From the NCBI GenBank assembly GCA_019925095.2, contig CM034411.1:3115001-3179000 (forward strand): a DNA stretch of 64,000 nt, read 5' to 3'. Below, one piece after another: positions 1 through 12,020 of this stretch (the first letter of the stretch is position 1; every line of letters begins with the position of its first letter). The notes under the pieces were generated by a model, which saw nothing but the letters and a program-made list of their open reading frames with translations, was not told the origin of the DNA and ran no database searches. The stretch comes from Dendrolimus kikuchii. Taxonomy: Eukaryota > Arthropoda > Insecta > Lepidoptera > Lasiocampidae. The position numbers were made by a program, and so were the translations under genes.

Positions 1-85
1 ATCCTATCCGTTCCCTCCCTCCCTATAACGAGAGGCCTGAGCCAAGCAGTGGGATATTTATGGGCTGGTATTATTATTATATGAA
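1..85 (+). repeat. LINE 3' UTR-type repeat
   Basis: CCCTATAACGAGAGGCCTGA with CAGTGGGATATTTATGGGCT, shared with 3165-3225 and the reverse of 61740-61810. Confidence 0.7.
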
Positions 86-212
86 TAGAATGATAATGTA
101 TGGGATGACATAATACATACTTCAGTAAAAATGCTAACATAAGCCAAGCCCTGCATATGTTATAAATTTGAGCGAAATCCGTGATGACGAGTAGGCGCCC
201 TCTCATTGTTAG

Positions 213-585
213 TTTTTTTTATTGCATCAGTTCTGCAAACAGGCAGACGACCCGCCTGATGGAAAGGGGTTTCCATCGCCTATGGATATTTGTAACACCA
301 AAAGCTACAGTTAAAACAATGGCTAAAGCTACCAATGTGCTGCCGCTCCCTAAAGGGAGACTGGAACCTGACCACTAATATCGGAACACAACTCAAATTT
401 ATTATGGTGGCATACACTAGCCATCCAGAGGGGCAAATACCGTACCACCTAACGTACCACAGGTGGTACGGTTTTGCTCGTCGACGAGACGACAAAACAA
501 CCTACAAGCAGGGTTGTGGGTTGTTTTATCGTTTCTTACGACAGGCCGCCTGGCCGCAGGAAATCGTATTGTTTCTCCGTTACGA
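213..585 (-). mobile_element. Family B: poly(A) retroposon (diverged)
   Basis: Minus-sense copy with T-rich start and ttctccgtta end. Shares the GATGGAAAGG..TTCCATCGCCTATGG core and the CGCCTGGCCGCAGGAAATCG end. It carries an extra inverted ACCACCTAACGTACCACAGG segment in the middle. Confidence 0.75.
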
Positions 586-634
586 AATGTCATTTCCAAA
601 CATTTTCTGTTCTATTCGTTTAGCGCTAATGACA

Positions 635-770
635 AAAGTTGATTTGCGTAGATTTATCGGTCGTATTATGCAAAATCGTAGCAGTGGAAGGCGAGAGACC
701 GGGATATGTGGCGCAGACTCGGGGACGCCTACGTCCAGCAGTAAACATTGATTGGCTGAAGAAGAGGCAG
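635..770 (+). pseudogene. RTE-type LINE 3' tail
   Basis: Encodes a decayed ERPGYVAQTRGRLRPAVNID ending near WLKK, matching the last residues of the element at 13880-14640. Confidence 0.75.
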
Positions 771-937
771 CAGATTTTTATTTTTAAACATTTCATCGGT
801 AGCAGGCATTTGCAAAGCATGTGGAATTTAGAACCTTACACGTAATACTGAAATAGTATATATGTATAATAAGCAGTAATAATAAGTCTACCACTCCGTT
901 CGCGTGAGACTTGAGATTTTATATACATAATTTCTGA

Positions 938-1063
938 ATCTGACAAGAGTTATGAATGTCAAAGAAGCAAGTGAGGTGTGTAAGAATAAGCCTAAATGGC
1001 GCTCTGTTGTTCGTGCCTACCCCGCAAGGGAACTGGCATGAAGTTATGTATGTATGTATGTAT
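938..1063 (+). mobile_element. Family A: LINE 3' tail
   Basis: 5'-truncated copy encoding VMNVKEASEVCKNKPKWRSV and the C-terminus RAYPARELA-like, ending in (ATGT)n. This is the reverse-transcriptase polyprotein end of a non-LTR retrotransposon. Confidence 0.85.
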
Positions 1064-1070
1064 CTTCTGA

Positions 1071-2930
1071 ATCCTGCAAAACATTGACAATGACACACAC
1101 ATGAAAGATTAAGTTAAAATTCCTCTTTTAAACCCTACAATTTTAACTGAAATCCCTTGAGAAGTTTGGGAGGCTATTCGTGATAAAATTTCAGACAGAC
1201 TGACAGATAAAAATCTAAAACGGTTATTTATCATTACATAGCATCATAGAAATGGCATGTTTTCAACTGAATTTTAGAATTTATTTTGAAATCACAAGCA
1301 GAAAATTAAACATTTATTATTACTATAGAAAATAATCTTCGGTGCAAAGTTGAGTGCTTTGGAAGCTATACTATAACGCGACGATAATCAATTCTTCATT
1401 CATCGACAATAATCATTAGATAGATATATCACATGGTAAATATAGCAGTCAAACGTACGTTATATCGTAATTGCAAGAAGTCAAATAGCTTTTTAATTAT
1501 TGTTTGAAACATAAATATTTTACCAAGACATTTCAAAAAGGATAATGAAGCATTTTCCTATACTCGCTGTTTAATAAATTTATTGCACAATATTCTCATA
1601 TTTTATACTCAATTCTTGACTGTTTTTTTTTATTAACAACTCTACGGACTCTAGTGCCGTACCTTTTTTTATATAATTAAATTTAAGAAAAAGTTTAGAA
1701 GTTGTACACGCTTATTTGTTACTTTTGTTATTACATTTGTGTGACATTTAATGAATGCATGTTGGTGTTGTGATGTACCTTAAGAATAACTTATTGTATT
1801 AATTTATTCTAATTTTAATACTAAACTTATACTAATGTAGAGTGTATCTGTTACATGTTGGTGTTGTGAGGAAGTGCATGAGCATTATGTGCCTTATGTC
1901 TATCTATTCTTGACTGTTAGCGACTGTGACCTATACAATGATTGTAAAGGATTGTAAGCAAATTCAGCATCAATACAAATTTTACTTACTACTAATAAAC
2001 TTTTCTGTGGTCAAACCAACGGTCTAAGCAGTTTCAATACGCCAAATCAACGCCATCGAAGGCCGATAGTTACATTACACAATATTAATTGTACTTATTG
2101 CATTCACAATTGGTGTTTAATATATTATTCTCTTACATATTGATTATGTAATAGCTGTAATATAGATTTTGACGTTTGTAGTACATTTACAAGGTAATAC
2201 AATTTATGGTAAAGACCAATGTAGATGGTACGTTACGCGCAAAACCTAATTTTTTGAAGTGAAATCTACGTTGGGCACTTTTGGAAAGGGGAAAAACCTA
2301 GAGATGAAAACTACAGCTACTTTAATATATCGATCACTGCCGTGAAGTTATTTCATTTTGTCACTGTGATTTCACGGTAAAAAATCACCACCCAATATTA
2401 TAAAAATGACGATAAAGCAATAGCAACAGTGTCACCGTGACGACTAGAACTGCAAGTGATTATTGGAACAGTAAAATGAAATAATACGTTGGACTCTCAA
2501 CGTTACTTCGCGTCGTTATAAATAACTCAAGCAATTGAGTGCCTAACATGTTAAAGAATGAGGTTCAAATTTACTCAAATAAGTTCGCTCGTTTATCGTT
2601 TTGACTATCTACTTTAGCTATTTTGTACTACATGGCGATTTAGCGGTTTGTTTTATGTGAAATAATGCTTTGGTGAAATTTGTCGGTAGTTATCTATTCT
2701 TGTAACTGGAGTGAAAAGTGATTTATTTTATATCACCGTTATTTAACCGGTGATTAGTGACATGTAGCATCACTAGAAAAAGCACTGTACTCACGTGACC
2801 GTCACGCTCAAATACAGAGATTTCACTTTTGACTTGCATGCAGTTTTACAACCGACAGTTTTTTTATTATTGTAGTATAGGTCCGCTTCTGACCATAACC
2901 TCGTCTGATACCGAGTGAATATATGGTCTA
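1071..2930. other. AT-rich intergenic, no gene seen
   Basis: Stop-rich in all frames. 1500-2040 contains twice-repeated GCATGTTGGTGTTGTGA and an AATAAACTTTTCTGTGGTCA segment that could be a decayed LTR. Nothing else is supported. Confidence 0.5.
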
Positions 2931-2934
2931 AGGT

Positions 2935-3225
2935 GGAGCACGTTTACCTAGAAGGTATTCACACGGGACTTGATGACACCCAGATTGTAGGTATCGGGAA
3001 AGACAGACTCGGAAATGAGTTCCACTCTTTTGCGGTGTGTTTTTAGTTAGTTTAGTAGTAGTATAGTTTATACAATTACCACGTGCAAACAACACATCAT
3101 GATGCAACCTGCACATCGAGATGCCAAGCCGCCTTGGACAAGCGTGACGGGTATACTGTCCGTTCCCCCTATAATATGAGGCCAGAGCTCAGCAGTGGGA
3201 CAGTTATGGGCTGATATTATATATA
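2935..3225 (-). pseudogene. jockey-like LINE tail and 3' UTR
   Basis: The minus strand reads SVFPDTYNLGVIKSRVNTF (2960-3040). The stretch to 3225 matches 61740-61935 and 1-85, including the CAGCCCATAA..CCCACTGCTG motif. Confidence 0.75.
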
Positions 3226-4527
3226 TAGTAAAAGTGGACGCGAAGCGTTTAGTTCTTTTATGGGAGCCATCGAAGAAGTCTTATAAAATAAACTTTTTAG
3301 AAGCTAAAATTAATTTATTGGATTTAAAATAAAATATTACAATACAAAGAACTGAAAATGGAATTGACAAAGATTTAGAAATGGAAATATAGTTAGATGT
3401 CTGCACCCGTAGACTGCTGAGACAGAACTGAGGCTCGCAGCCCGAGTCCGTGGGCGAGGGCTACCGAACAAAAACAAGAAGAGGAGATGGGTAGCATCAT
3501 GTTTCTATTTTATTTATTTGGTTACTTGCAGAAGACGGTTATAACAGTTCGTATAGGCGGTATATTCACCATATACCAGTGCGTTTGATTGGCCGATGGT
3601 GGAAGAGAGATAGCGGGATCACATTGAAAAGCACCAATGCACGCTCTTCAAAGTGTACCTGATACAAAACCAATAGGCTGAATAAATACGCTGCGAGTGA
3701 AGTTAGTATCGTGAGTTTGCGCAGGTGCGGTCAAATGTCATCGTTTATTACACATTAAAGAAAGAAAACGTTTATTTGAAGAAATTGCGACGCAATTACA
3801 TTCCTTATACATTTTTATACACAAAGCATATTTTGAGAATTTGTACGCCGCATTTTCAGCAAACAAGATTTGCACTCAGCATATTGCTGTGTCGGAACAA
3901 TATCCAACACAACGCTGATTTTCAGTGCAAACCTTCCTTTAGGCGTAAGACCAAAATGGCCCAGTTTTGTTAATGAAATAATAAATAAGAATAATAATTA
4001 ATAAAAATAATTCTACTTATACATAATATTTAAATTGTAAAAAAACAAATAAATAAATTTTAATAAAAACCAATAATAAATACGTTACTACAAAATTAAA
4101 ATAAATACTCGTGTATCGAATCATTTATTCGAATACAATTCGCTAGAGTGCTTGCCGAATATTAATTACCATATTCCGCGTGCCACGTCACTACTGTGTA
4201 ATGTGCGATAGAGATGGCATGCGAGTCATATTTTATTGACGCCCCCTTTGCAATTCAGAAATAAACACTTCGACGTGGCAACGACAATGACAACACAATT
4301 TTAATGTGTTGCTCTCGTGGTTAAATCCATCTTAACTAGATGGCGTTTATTATTAATATTTTATGACGCTGGGAGAATGCGTTTGCGCACATCTCCGGGT
4401 CCGGGAGGATGTTACCGCAGGGCGTGTGGAACTTTCTAAGCCTCATTTAAACACACGCTCTCTTTCATGTCCATTGTTTTAGAATTTGTTAAGTGTTAAA
4501 CATCCAATTAGCATTCTTTAGAAGTAC
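3226..4527. other. Intergenic, no gene seen
   Basis: Apart from the family-J repeat, only AT-rich sequence and a short GC-rich patch near 4380-4440. The 82-residue frame at 3725 has no protein-like features. Confidence 0.5.
3575..3700 (+). repeat. Family J repeat
   Basis: TTTGATTGGCCGATGGTGGA AGAGAGATAGCGGGATCACA, also present at 11905-12020. Confidence 0.7.
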
Positions 4528-4860
4528 ATACATACATACATAACTTCACGCCAGTTCCCTTGCGGGGTAGGCACGAACGCCATTTAGGCTTCTTCTTACA
4601 CACTTCACTTGCTCTTTGACATTCATAACTCTTGTCATGCACGCTCGTCATTTCTTAAGGCTCCTGACATCACCTTCTGCTAGTACACGATCAATTTGAT
4701 CATGGAAGGTGTGTCGTGGACTTCCACGACTTCTGCATCCATCCACTTTTGCATTGTATATCTGTTTAGTCATTCTTTCCACATGCCCGAACCACCGGAG
4801 CATTCCTTTCCTTACCTTCACCCCGACACTCTCTTTCAGACCAACTCTCTTCAGAAGTAA
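4528..4860 (-). mobile_element. Family A: LINE 3' tail (longest copy)
   Basis: Encodes RKGMLRWFGHVERMTKQIYN, then DQIDRVLAEGDVRSLKK, breaking before the usual end, with (CATA)n at its 3' side. It is the longest family-A copy here and shows the LRWFGHVERM motif typical of non-LTR retrotransposon C-termini. Confidence 0.88.
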
Positions 4861-5164
4861 CCAACAAATAATTAGGAGAAGACGAAAGAAGACAAAAGTA
4901 ACCAACAAACCTGTCATGCATTTAAAGACATAACAGTACACAGTCTTAGGACAGTGTTAAAACAATTAAACAATGCAGGCGGTTGGCGTTAAGGCACGCT
5001 CTGATAAGCCTCAAAGTGGTCTGGGATTGTAGACGAGACGCATTTCAAGAACGCGACACGATCGGCGGCTCTGTATTTTTTCGCGTGTGTTCACCCTTAG
5101 TGTTGTTCGGAACGTAGATCGCCTTTATTTATTATATACATACCGACTTCTCTACGCTTGACAG

Positions 5165-5412
5165 GTTTTTTATTTTTTTTATTGCATGAGTTCCGCAGAC
5201 AGGCAGACGACCCACTTGATGGAAAGCGGTTACCATCGCCTATGGACTTTTGCAACACCAAAGGTGCTACAAATGCGCTGCTGCTCTCTTAAGGGAGACT
5301 GGAACCTGGTCACTAATGCTGGAACACAACTCAAGGTTGTTATGGCGATATACTTTAGACCAGGGGTGGTAGCCATCCAGACGGGCAGATACCCTACCAC
5401 CTGGCAAAACGT
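5165..5412 (-). mobile_element. Family B: poly(A) retroposon
   Basis: Starts with T-rich ttttattgcatgag and matches the core through ATACCCTACCACCTGG. The 5' end of the element is missing. Confidence 0.85.
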
Positions 5413-5615
5413 AGGTAACTTAGATTACAGTTATTGTACCTATATTTAAAATCAAAGAATATTTTCAACAGGATAATGGATTTTTTAGTATGAAAATATT
5501 TCAATGAATTCCGAAGATTCCCATAAAAACCCTGGATAGGTAATGTTACCTTAAAGCATACATATCCAAATCTACTAAAGATGTCTAATAAACAGAAACG
5601 GTCATATCAAGCGAG

Positions 5616-6178
5616 TCCTATAGTAGGGGAGCCCAAGATGCTAAATGTGGAGTCACTCGAGCGTCGCGGGGACCTTTTGGATTGTGAAGATTAGATGATA
5701 AAAAGAAAAAAAAGTTACATGATGTATATATACCCTTTCACTGGTTAGCGTGTACAGGTTTTCAGAAAAAAAAGTCGCACAGAAATACTCAAGCGCGTCA
5801 GATATTCAAAAGGCATGTTAAGTAAACCCTAAAGGAACTCCTATTCAAACACTGACGATTTGGACGCGACCAAAAGTCATGGCCGATTTTTGAAAATTCA
5901 AAAAAAAACGTAACATTGAAATACTCGAACGCGTCAGATTAATATACAGACGATTCAGCTTGATGTCCTTGTCGTGCTGATCCAGAATCTGACAATTATG
6001 TGAAGGAATTTCCTTAATCTGACGGTTTGAAAAAAAATATTTAAAGAACAAAAAATACCCCCACCATATATGAAGGGTTCATACATGGTGGGTGTACATA
6101 AAAGGGTGCAAGGTCCTTATGTTATTCTGCCACGCTCGAGTAAATACCAAAATCCCCGCGTGGCCCCCCTACTATAAT
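5616..6178. mobile_element. TIR element (MITE), about 560 bp
   Basis: Ends CTATAGTAGGGGAGCCCAAG and the reverse complement of GTGGCCCCCCTACTATAA. Both arms also share ACTCGAGCGT. No coding capacity. Confidence 0.8.
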
Positions 6179-6423
6179 ATCACGTTGTTTCGAAGTTAAG
6201 AAATAGACAGCAGGGAATATAATAAGTCCCAGATTATATTGTTTTAGTATCAATCGAATCCCAATCAACTAATTTCCATTTATGCAATAAACACTAAAAC
6301 ACTCCCCGGAATGTTCTGGTGAAATCGTATCGAACTCAGCTAATATTTATGCAATCTAACTAATTTGTACCATACCGTGGAAAATTCTTGCGGGATTCCC
6401 GGGATAAAAGTATCACACATTTT

Positions 6424-6636
6424 CTTAAGTTTTCGCGACTTGTACACATAATAAAACTACGTTTTAACGGTTTTAAGCGCGGTAATTCTATTTGATTTTG
6501 GTTTTTCCGACGTTTCGGCCACTTTTCAGTGGCCGTGATCACGGAAGACAAAGATGTCAAGTGTCAACGAGTATTGTTAAAAAAACCAAAATGAAATAAA
6601 ATTACCGCGCTTAAAACCGTTAAAACGTAGTTTTAT
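6424..6636 (+). mobile_element. Family D: internally deleted foldback copy
   Basis: Same ends as the 43.5-kb copy, with the middle lost. TATCACACATTTT repeats at 6411-6423 and 6637-6649 form a 13-bp duplication. Confidence 0.88.
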
Positions 6637-6981
6637 TATCACACATTTTATTAGATAAAATGTAATATCGATCAATGAAAAAAATCGCTTTGGAATTCAA
6701 ATATTATCAATTCGGCCATTTTAAATCTTTTCCAAAAATATTCCGCGGTATTCCCGGGATTAAAAGTAGCGCAGATTTAAAGTTTAAGAAATTGTAGTCG
6801 ACCAGCGAAAACTGCATCGAAATCGGCCGATTTTTACATAAATCCTGATTAAACAGACAAACTGACATACAGGCAAGGAATCTTAAAAAAATTGCATCGT
6901 ATTCTCCATCGTTTATATAGTGTATTCCAGTTGTTTTGTTTAAATAGCTTCAAGGTATGCATGTCTAAAATTTTATAATAT

Positions 6982-7440
6982 TGTTACGACCTAGGCGCCG
7001 ACAAAGGCAAATTCACACCTGCAGCCCTGTAGAAACAAATTTAATTACCTTTTCGGCATTTGGACTTCTTTTGTTTACTTTGTGTTTAAAATTTGTGATT
7101 AGAGAAACAGCTCATTGTGTATTGTAATCTTTTGTGGTAGGCATTAGCCAGGTGTGATTCTAGGAAATTCGGTCACGCGGTCGGGCAGACATATTGCATC
7201 TGTGCAGTATAAATCAATGCCCCAATGGAGAGATCGGCAGCAGAGCGATAACCTTCAGCGAAGCAAGACTTGTGTACATTCGGTAATCTATTTAGTGACG
7301 GACTTTGCGCGTGTTATTGAATTACGAGACTCTAAAATACGTTTGGACTAGTTGAGTTTGGTTATATTTGTACCTGTGTTATACGTGTTTGTATAGTTAT
7401 AATAAACTCCATAATAATTTCAACGGCATTTTAATTCATT
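6982..7440 (+). mobile_element. Probable solo LTR
   Basis: Begins TGTTACGACCTAGGCGCCGA, has a TATA-like GTGCAGTATAAATCAATG and a later AATAAACTCC, the order expected in an LTR. The 3' boundary is uncertain because a family-A element follows. Confidence 0.55.
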
Positions 7441-7454
7441 TTAATTATTATATT

Positions 7455-7737
7455 CATGTGGAAAGAATGCATGATGAAAGAATGACTAAACAGATATACA
7501 ATGCAAAAGTGGATGGATGCAGAAGTTGTGGAAGGCCACGACACACTTTCCATGATCAAATTGATCGTGTACTAGCAAAAGGTGATGTCAGGAGCCTTAA
7601 GAACAGACGAGCGTGCATGACAAGTGTTATGAATGTCAAAGAAGCAAGTGAGGTATGTAAGAATAAGCCTGAATGGCGCTCTGTTGTCCGTGCCTACCCC
7701 GCAAGGGAACTGGCGTGAAGTTATATATGTATGTATT
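7455..7737 (+). mobile_element. Family A: LINE 3' tail
   Basis: Encodes RMTKQIYNAKVDGCRSCGRP through AYPARELA and stop, followed by an (ATGT)n tail. It sits directly after a probable solo LTR. Confidence 0.88.
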
Positions 7738-7825
7738 ATATTCATACTTAATCTATGTAGTTACAAACAGCAGCGTAACAATAAACAGAATCGCAAACAA
7801 GGCAAAAGGCTATAGGCCTCCGGCT

Positions 7826-8109
7826 CGCAGGCAAGCACAGAAGGAACCTAGAATACAAATTCCTGCGGCCAGGCGGCCTGGCGTAAGAGGCGACAAAAAC
7901 AACCCACAACCAGGTGGTAGGGCATTTACCCATCTGGATGGTTACCATCCCTGGTCTAGAGCACGCTGCCATAACAACCTTGTGTTGTGTTCCGACATTA
8001 GTGGCAAGGTTCCAGCCCTTTAGGGTTGTCAATGTTTATAAGCGACATTAAACACTTTCCATCAGTTGGGCCGTCAGCCTATCTTCTGTAATCCAGCAAT
8101 AAAAATAAA
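7826..8109 (+). mobile_element. Family B: poly(A) retroposon
   Basis: Plus-sense copy from CAGAAGGAACCTAGAATAC through the GGCGGCCTGGCGTAAGAGGC block to the CAATAAAAATAAAA tail. Confidence 0.85.
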
Positions 8110-8124
8110 ACCTAAAATCTCATT

Positions 8125-8290
8125 TATAAAAATGAATCGTAGAAATGTATGTACGCACATAACTTGAGAACGACTTTACCGATTTTGATTAAACTTTTTG
8201 TGTGCGTTTTAGGTGGGTCCCCGGATGGTTTAGATTCACAATTGGAACCGGTAGGTGGCACTAGAATTACAAAATTTATTTAAAATATAT
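8125..8290 (+). mobile_element. Helitron-like remnant
   Basis: GACTTTACCGATTTTGATTA AACTTTTTGTGTG and CCGGTAGGTGGCACTAGAAT, the same words as at 15500-15665. Confidence 0.55.
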
Positions 8291-8512
8291 TAATTTTGTA
8301 TTTAATTAATTTATATTTGGTACGAATTCAAGTACAAATACGAATTATACAAATAGATTATCAAAATTAGAACACATTCGTAGACATTTTGCTAGAAATA
8401 TTTATTTTTATTGTATTACCTACGCTCGATAGATATTTAACCAAAAATATATATAGTTATTATAATAGTGTTATACATACCTACTTTGCTTAGTAGTACA
8501 TACATACATATT

Positions 8513-9180
8513 ATCATGTTTCGGCCACTTTTCAGTAGCCGTGATCCCCGAAGGCAAAGATTTCAAGTGTCAATGAATATTGTTGAAGTTTTATTTAACC
8601 TACCGCCAACTTGTTCATTTTAATTATTTAATTTTAATTTTGTTTATGGCTATTATTTACTCTATGGGAGCCTAATCTAATTTACAACCCCGTTTCGCAA
8701 CATGTTGTGAAAAGAAGAGGCGCAAGAAACTCTACAGCAAACTTGCCAAGCTCTAATAATTTTATATAATATTAAAATGGGCGGGGGGGAAAAGTGGCCG
8801 AAACGTCGGAATTATAAAAAAACATTTTTTTTACTGCAGGAGTTCAGCAGACAGGCAGACGGCCCACTTGATGGAAAGCGGTTACCATCGCCTATGGACA
8901 TTTGTAAAACCAAAGGTGCTACAAATGCGCTGCTGTTCTCTTAAGGGAGACTGGAACCTGGTCACTAATGCCGGAACATAACTCAAGGTTGTTATGGCGA
9001 CATACTTAAGACCAGGGGTGGTGGCCATCCAGTCGGGCAAGTGCCCTACCACCTGACTGTGGGTTGTTTTGTCGCCTCTTACGACAGGCCGCCCGGCCGC
9101 AGGAAATTGTATTCTTTCTCCGTTCCTGCACGGATAAAACAAATAAGTTACCGCGCTTAAAACCGTTAAAATGTAGTTTT
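8513..9180 (+). mobile_element. Family D: decayed copy interrupted by family B
   Basis: Left arm and centre (8513-8827) include TTTCGGCCACTTTTCAGTAG and the CTATGGGAGCCTAATC segment. The right end resumes at 9138 with TACCGCGCTTAAAACCGTTA. Confidence 0.85.
8828..9137 (-). mobile_element. Family B: poly(A) retroposon nested in family D
   Basis: Complete minus-sense copy, inserted into the right arm of a family-D element: D sequence stops at about 8827 and resumes at 9138 with ATAAAACA-like bases on both sides. Confidence 0.88.
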
Positions 9181-9189
9181 ATTACTAGA

Positions 9190-9305
9190 CATATATCTTT
9201 TGCTTCATCTACATTCATTAATCTGTTCATACAAACACTTTTATTATTGGTGCTTTTTACCTGCCCATTCTTTAAGACCATTCCTTTCTTAAGTCTTGTC
9301 ATTAT
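9190..9305 (-). pseudogene. LINE tail fragment, another family
   Basis: Encodes SVCMNRLMNVDEAKDIC, analogous to CMTRVMNVKEASEVC of family A but clearly diverged. Confidence 0.6.
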
Positions 9306-9379
9306 ATCCTTTCAATCCATAATGTTACTTTATTACATTATTCAACTTAACTTCACTAAGACCCCAAGTATGTAGTAGA

Positions 9380-10240
9380 TAACCTTCAGTTATTCATTAC
9401 GGATTCAGTTTCGTAAATTAACTACTATTTAATTAATGAAAATGTACATCAGGCTACAACAGCTTTTTGATTTTTATGAATTTAGTAAGTTATGACGTCA
9501 TAATTGTAAAGAGTCAAATAGCTGTTTAAAATAAATTGTTTTTGTAGCAGCGAGAGGTAGAGGTTAAATGATACTTCAGATGGCAGAGAGTAAGTATTCA
9601 CTGTCAAGTGCTGATGTGAACTGATTTAATTTGGAAACTGTAAACTTAAGTACAAATATTACCAAGTCGTACAGCTAGTACAATATATAGTACAGTGTGT
9701 GAGCGGGATGGATGATGTCCGAGCGAGATAGAGCAATTATTAATATGTGCGCTCCCGTGTTGCACAGCACTAGCCAGTAGTGCGTTGTCCGCTGCGATGA
9801 CAAAACGTATGCAGCTCCCATATTTTTATCAAGATATTTCAAAAAGTAAAATGAAACATTTTCTAACACTCCTTTAATATGAACATGAGAAACTCGCTAA
9901 AATACGTCGTCGTCAAGGCAACAGCGCGCTCAGGAATTCGCTCGCAATATATAAAAACCTAATTAAGTTTTTTATTTAAGTAACTTAGAGCTACTAATCA
10001 GGATGTAACTCGCGACATGGCCGCGCGGAAAGCTCTGGTTCTAGTTAAAATTAAATATAACTCAGTAAAATCAAAGCCTGCGTTAATTGAACAACAGACG
10101 ACAAATCGATATCTTATCGGCATTGTTTTACAACATCGATAATGGCACAATGGAAACGGTGTGTTGATGTGACAACGTATGGAACGATAACATCGTGTTG
10201 GGGCGATAAAATTTATAAATTCGATTTCAGGAGGTGCTAA
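9380..10240. other. Intergenic, no gene seen
   Basis: AT-rich with CpG-containing patches at 9700-9800 and 9900-10020; no exon-like open stretch. Confidence 0.5.
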
Positions 10241-10266
10241 TTGTTTTTATGTCAAATTTTTTATTT

Positions 10267-10625
10267 TTATTTTATTCAGGTTTACGGCTTGGCAGCTAGG
10301 CCTTTAAGCCAAATCTTAGATTACAATATAATTTCTTCATTTCCTTATGCCTATGTACAGCTCAGCTGTAGGTTATCAACTGACGCCATTCAACAGGATT
10401 CTTGTGACAACTCGAAAGGCAACAGTTAACTATACAGTTCACATTTCTCACAAAAACACATAATTACTACTCAAAAACTATCAATATCCTTCAACTACTG
10501 TTCATTTTAGAGTAATTTTAGATATTTTTAGAGAATAAAACTGCACAGCACAACATGTTTCAGTTCACTCCAAAACTCCTTGTGAAATTCTAATTTATAG
10601 AATGCATTCTGAAGCATAAGCATAG
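10267..10625 (-). repeat. Family I repeat
   Basis: TTGGCAGCTAGGCCTTTAAG and AACTATCAATATCCTTCAAC, shared (inverted) with 31340-31660 and 33480-33745. Confidence 0.82.
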
Positions 10626-10766
10626 CTCGACATAGAAACACTCTGAATCCTACTCTAAAAACAATAAAGGACTAACCTGTAGTAATATAATAAAACGAAT
10701 TTGTTTTTCTGTTTGTTTATTCATACTTCACAACGTTGGAAATGAATTGATTTTCATTAACATTTA

Positions 10767-10970
10767 GGGCCGATTGCATAACGTTGCTTAAATTTATTTA
10801 AGAAACAAAATGTATTTAACACCCTTAAATACAATTAGCATCTTGCACAGCGCAAAATTTGCCGCTAAATATGTTTAAAGAACTGTCAATACGTTTTGTG
10901 TAAAACTTATTTAGGCAGTTTAATATGATTAACTAATTTTATTTAAAGGCGATCGTTATGCAAGCGGCCC
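10767..10970. mobile_element. TIR element (MITE), 204 bp, TTA duplication
   Basis: Starts GGGCCGATTGCATAACG, ends in its near-perfect reverse complement (GGGCCGCTTGCATAACG), flanked by TTA on both sides. Confidence 0.88.
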
Positions 10971-11004
10971 TTAGAATCTTTAGATTGTCAGAGAATTTGA
11001 AACT

Positions 11005-11110
11005 GAAAACGCCTGTTAGCAGAACAAGTTTTTACACCAAGTCTTTTATCGTCCAGACCATACAACTCTGGAATGCACTACCACTAAACATCAAGCAGAT
11101 ATGATCATTA
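11005..11110 (+). pseudogene. LINE C-terminal fragment (CR1/jockey-like)
   Basis: Encodes RTSFYTKSFIVQTIQLWNAL and PLNIKQI, the typical end of a non-LTR polyprotein. Confidence 0.7.
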
Positions 11111-11191
11111 CCTTCTTTTACCAGATTATTATCTTGCTTTTTTGTTAGATTGTTTACTTTTGTATGTATATAATATATGTGTGGATCCGTC

Positions 11192-11258
11192 CGGTCCGTG
11201 CAGGAATGGAGAAAGAATACAATTTCCTGCAGCCGGGTGGCCTGTCGTAAGAGGCGAT
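11192..11258 (+). mobile_element. Family B: 5' fragment
   Basis: Only the first 65 bp (CCGTGCAGGAATGGAGAAAG ... GTAAGAGGCGA) remain, running straight into a SINE tail. Confidence 0.78.
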
Positions 11259-11263
11259 TATTT

Positions 11264-11390
11264 TGGTCTGGGTGTCTGTGATCGGCCCCAGAGTAGTCCG
11301 TTGTATATTACCTATAACACAAGCGTAACTTGCTTAATATGGGGATATACAATATGTGTGTTTGTCTGCCGATTATTATTATATACAAGT
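11264..11390 (+). mobile_element. SINE body fragment
   Basis: TGATCGGCCCCAGAGTAGTC to TTTGTCTGCCGATTATTATT, the 3' part of the SINE at 47905. It has lost its tRNA head and is fused to a family-B fragment. Confidence 0.75.
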
Positions 11391-11587
11391 ACAATTGGCG
11401 GTCTTATTGCCCATGGGGATTTCTCCCAGCCAACCTTTGGATGGAGTATAAGTAGGACAACAAAAGTTGGTAGTTGCTAAAACAGCATTAGTACAATAAT
11501 TTAGTTTATTAATAAATAAACCTACCACAATAAACATTATATATAGGTATATATACACAAACATAAATACACATTTTTATTTTTTAT

Positions 11588-11893
11588 TTTTATTGCAGGA
11601 GATCAGCAGACAGGCAGACGGCCCACTCGATGGAAAGCGGTTACCATCGCCTATGGACATTTGCAACAGCAAAGTTGTTACAAATGTGCTGCTGGTCTCT
11701 TAAGGGAGACTGGAACCTGGTCACTAATGCCGGAACACAACTCAAGGTTGTTATGGCGACATACTGTACACCAGGGGTGGTAGCCATCCAGTCGGGCAAA
11801 TGCCCCACCATCTGGCTGTGGGTTGTTAAGTCGCCTCTTACGACAGGTCACCGGGGGGAAATTGTATTCTTTCTCCGTTCCTGCACGGATTAA
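11588..11893 (-). mobile_element. Family B: poly(A) retroposon
   Basis: Nearly complete minus-sense copy, from tttttattgcaggag to TTCTCCGTTCCTGCACGG. Confidence 0.88.
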
Positions 11894-11904
11894 AATGCAT
11901 ACGG

Positions 11905-12020
11905 GTTTGTTTGGTTGTCCGATGATGGAAGGGAGATAGCGGGATCAGATTGTAGAGCTCAGCTGCACACTCCCCAAAGTGAACCTGATAGGAAAACCGA
12001 TAAGGTAGGAGACTGAGTTT
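11905..12020 (+). repeat. Family J repeat
   Basis: TTTGGTTGTCCGATGATGGA AGGGAGATAGCGGGATCAGA, the partner of 3575-3700. Confidence 0.7.
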
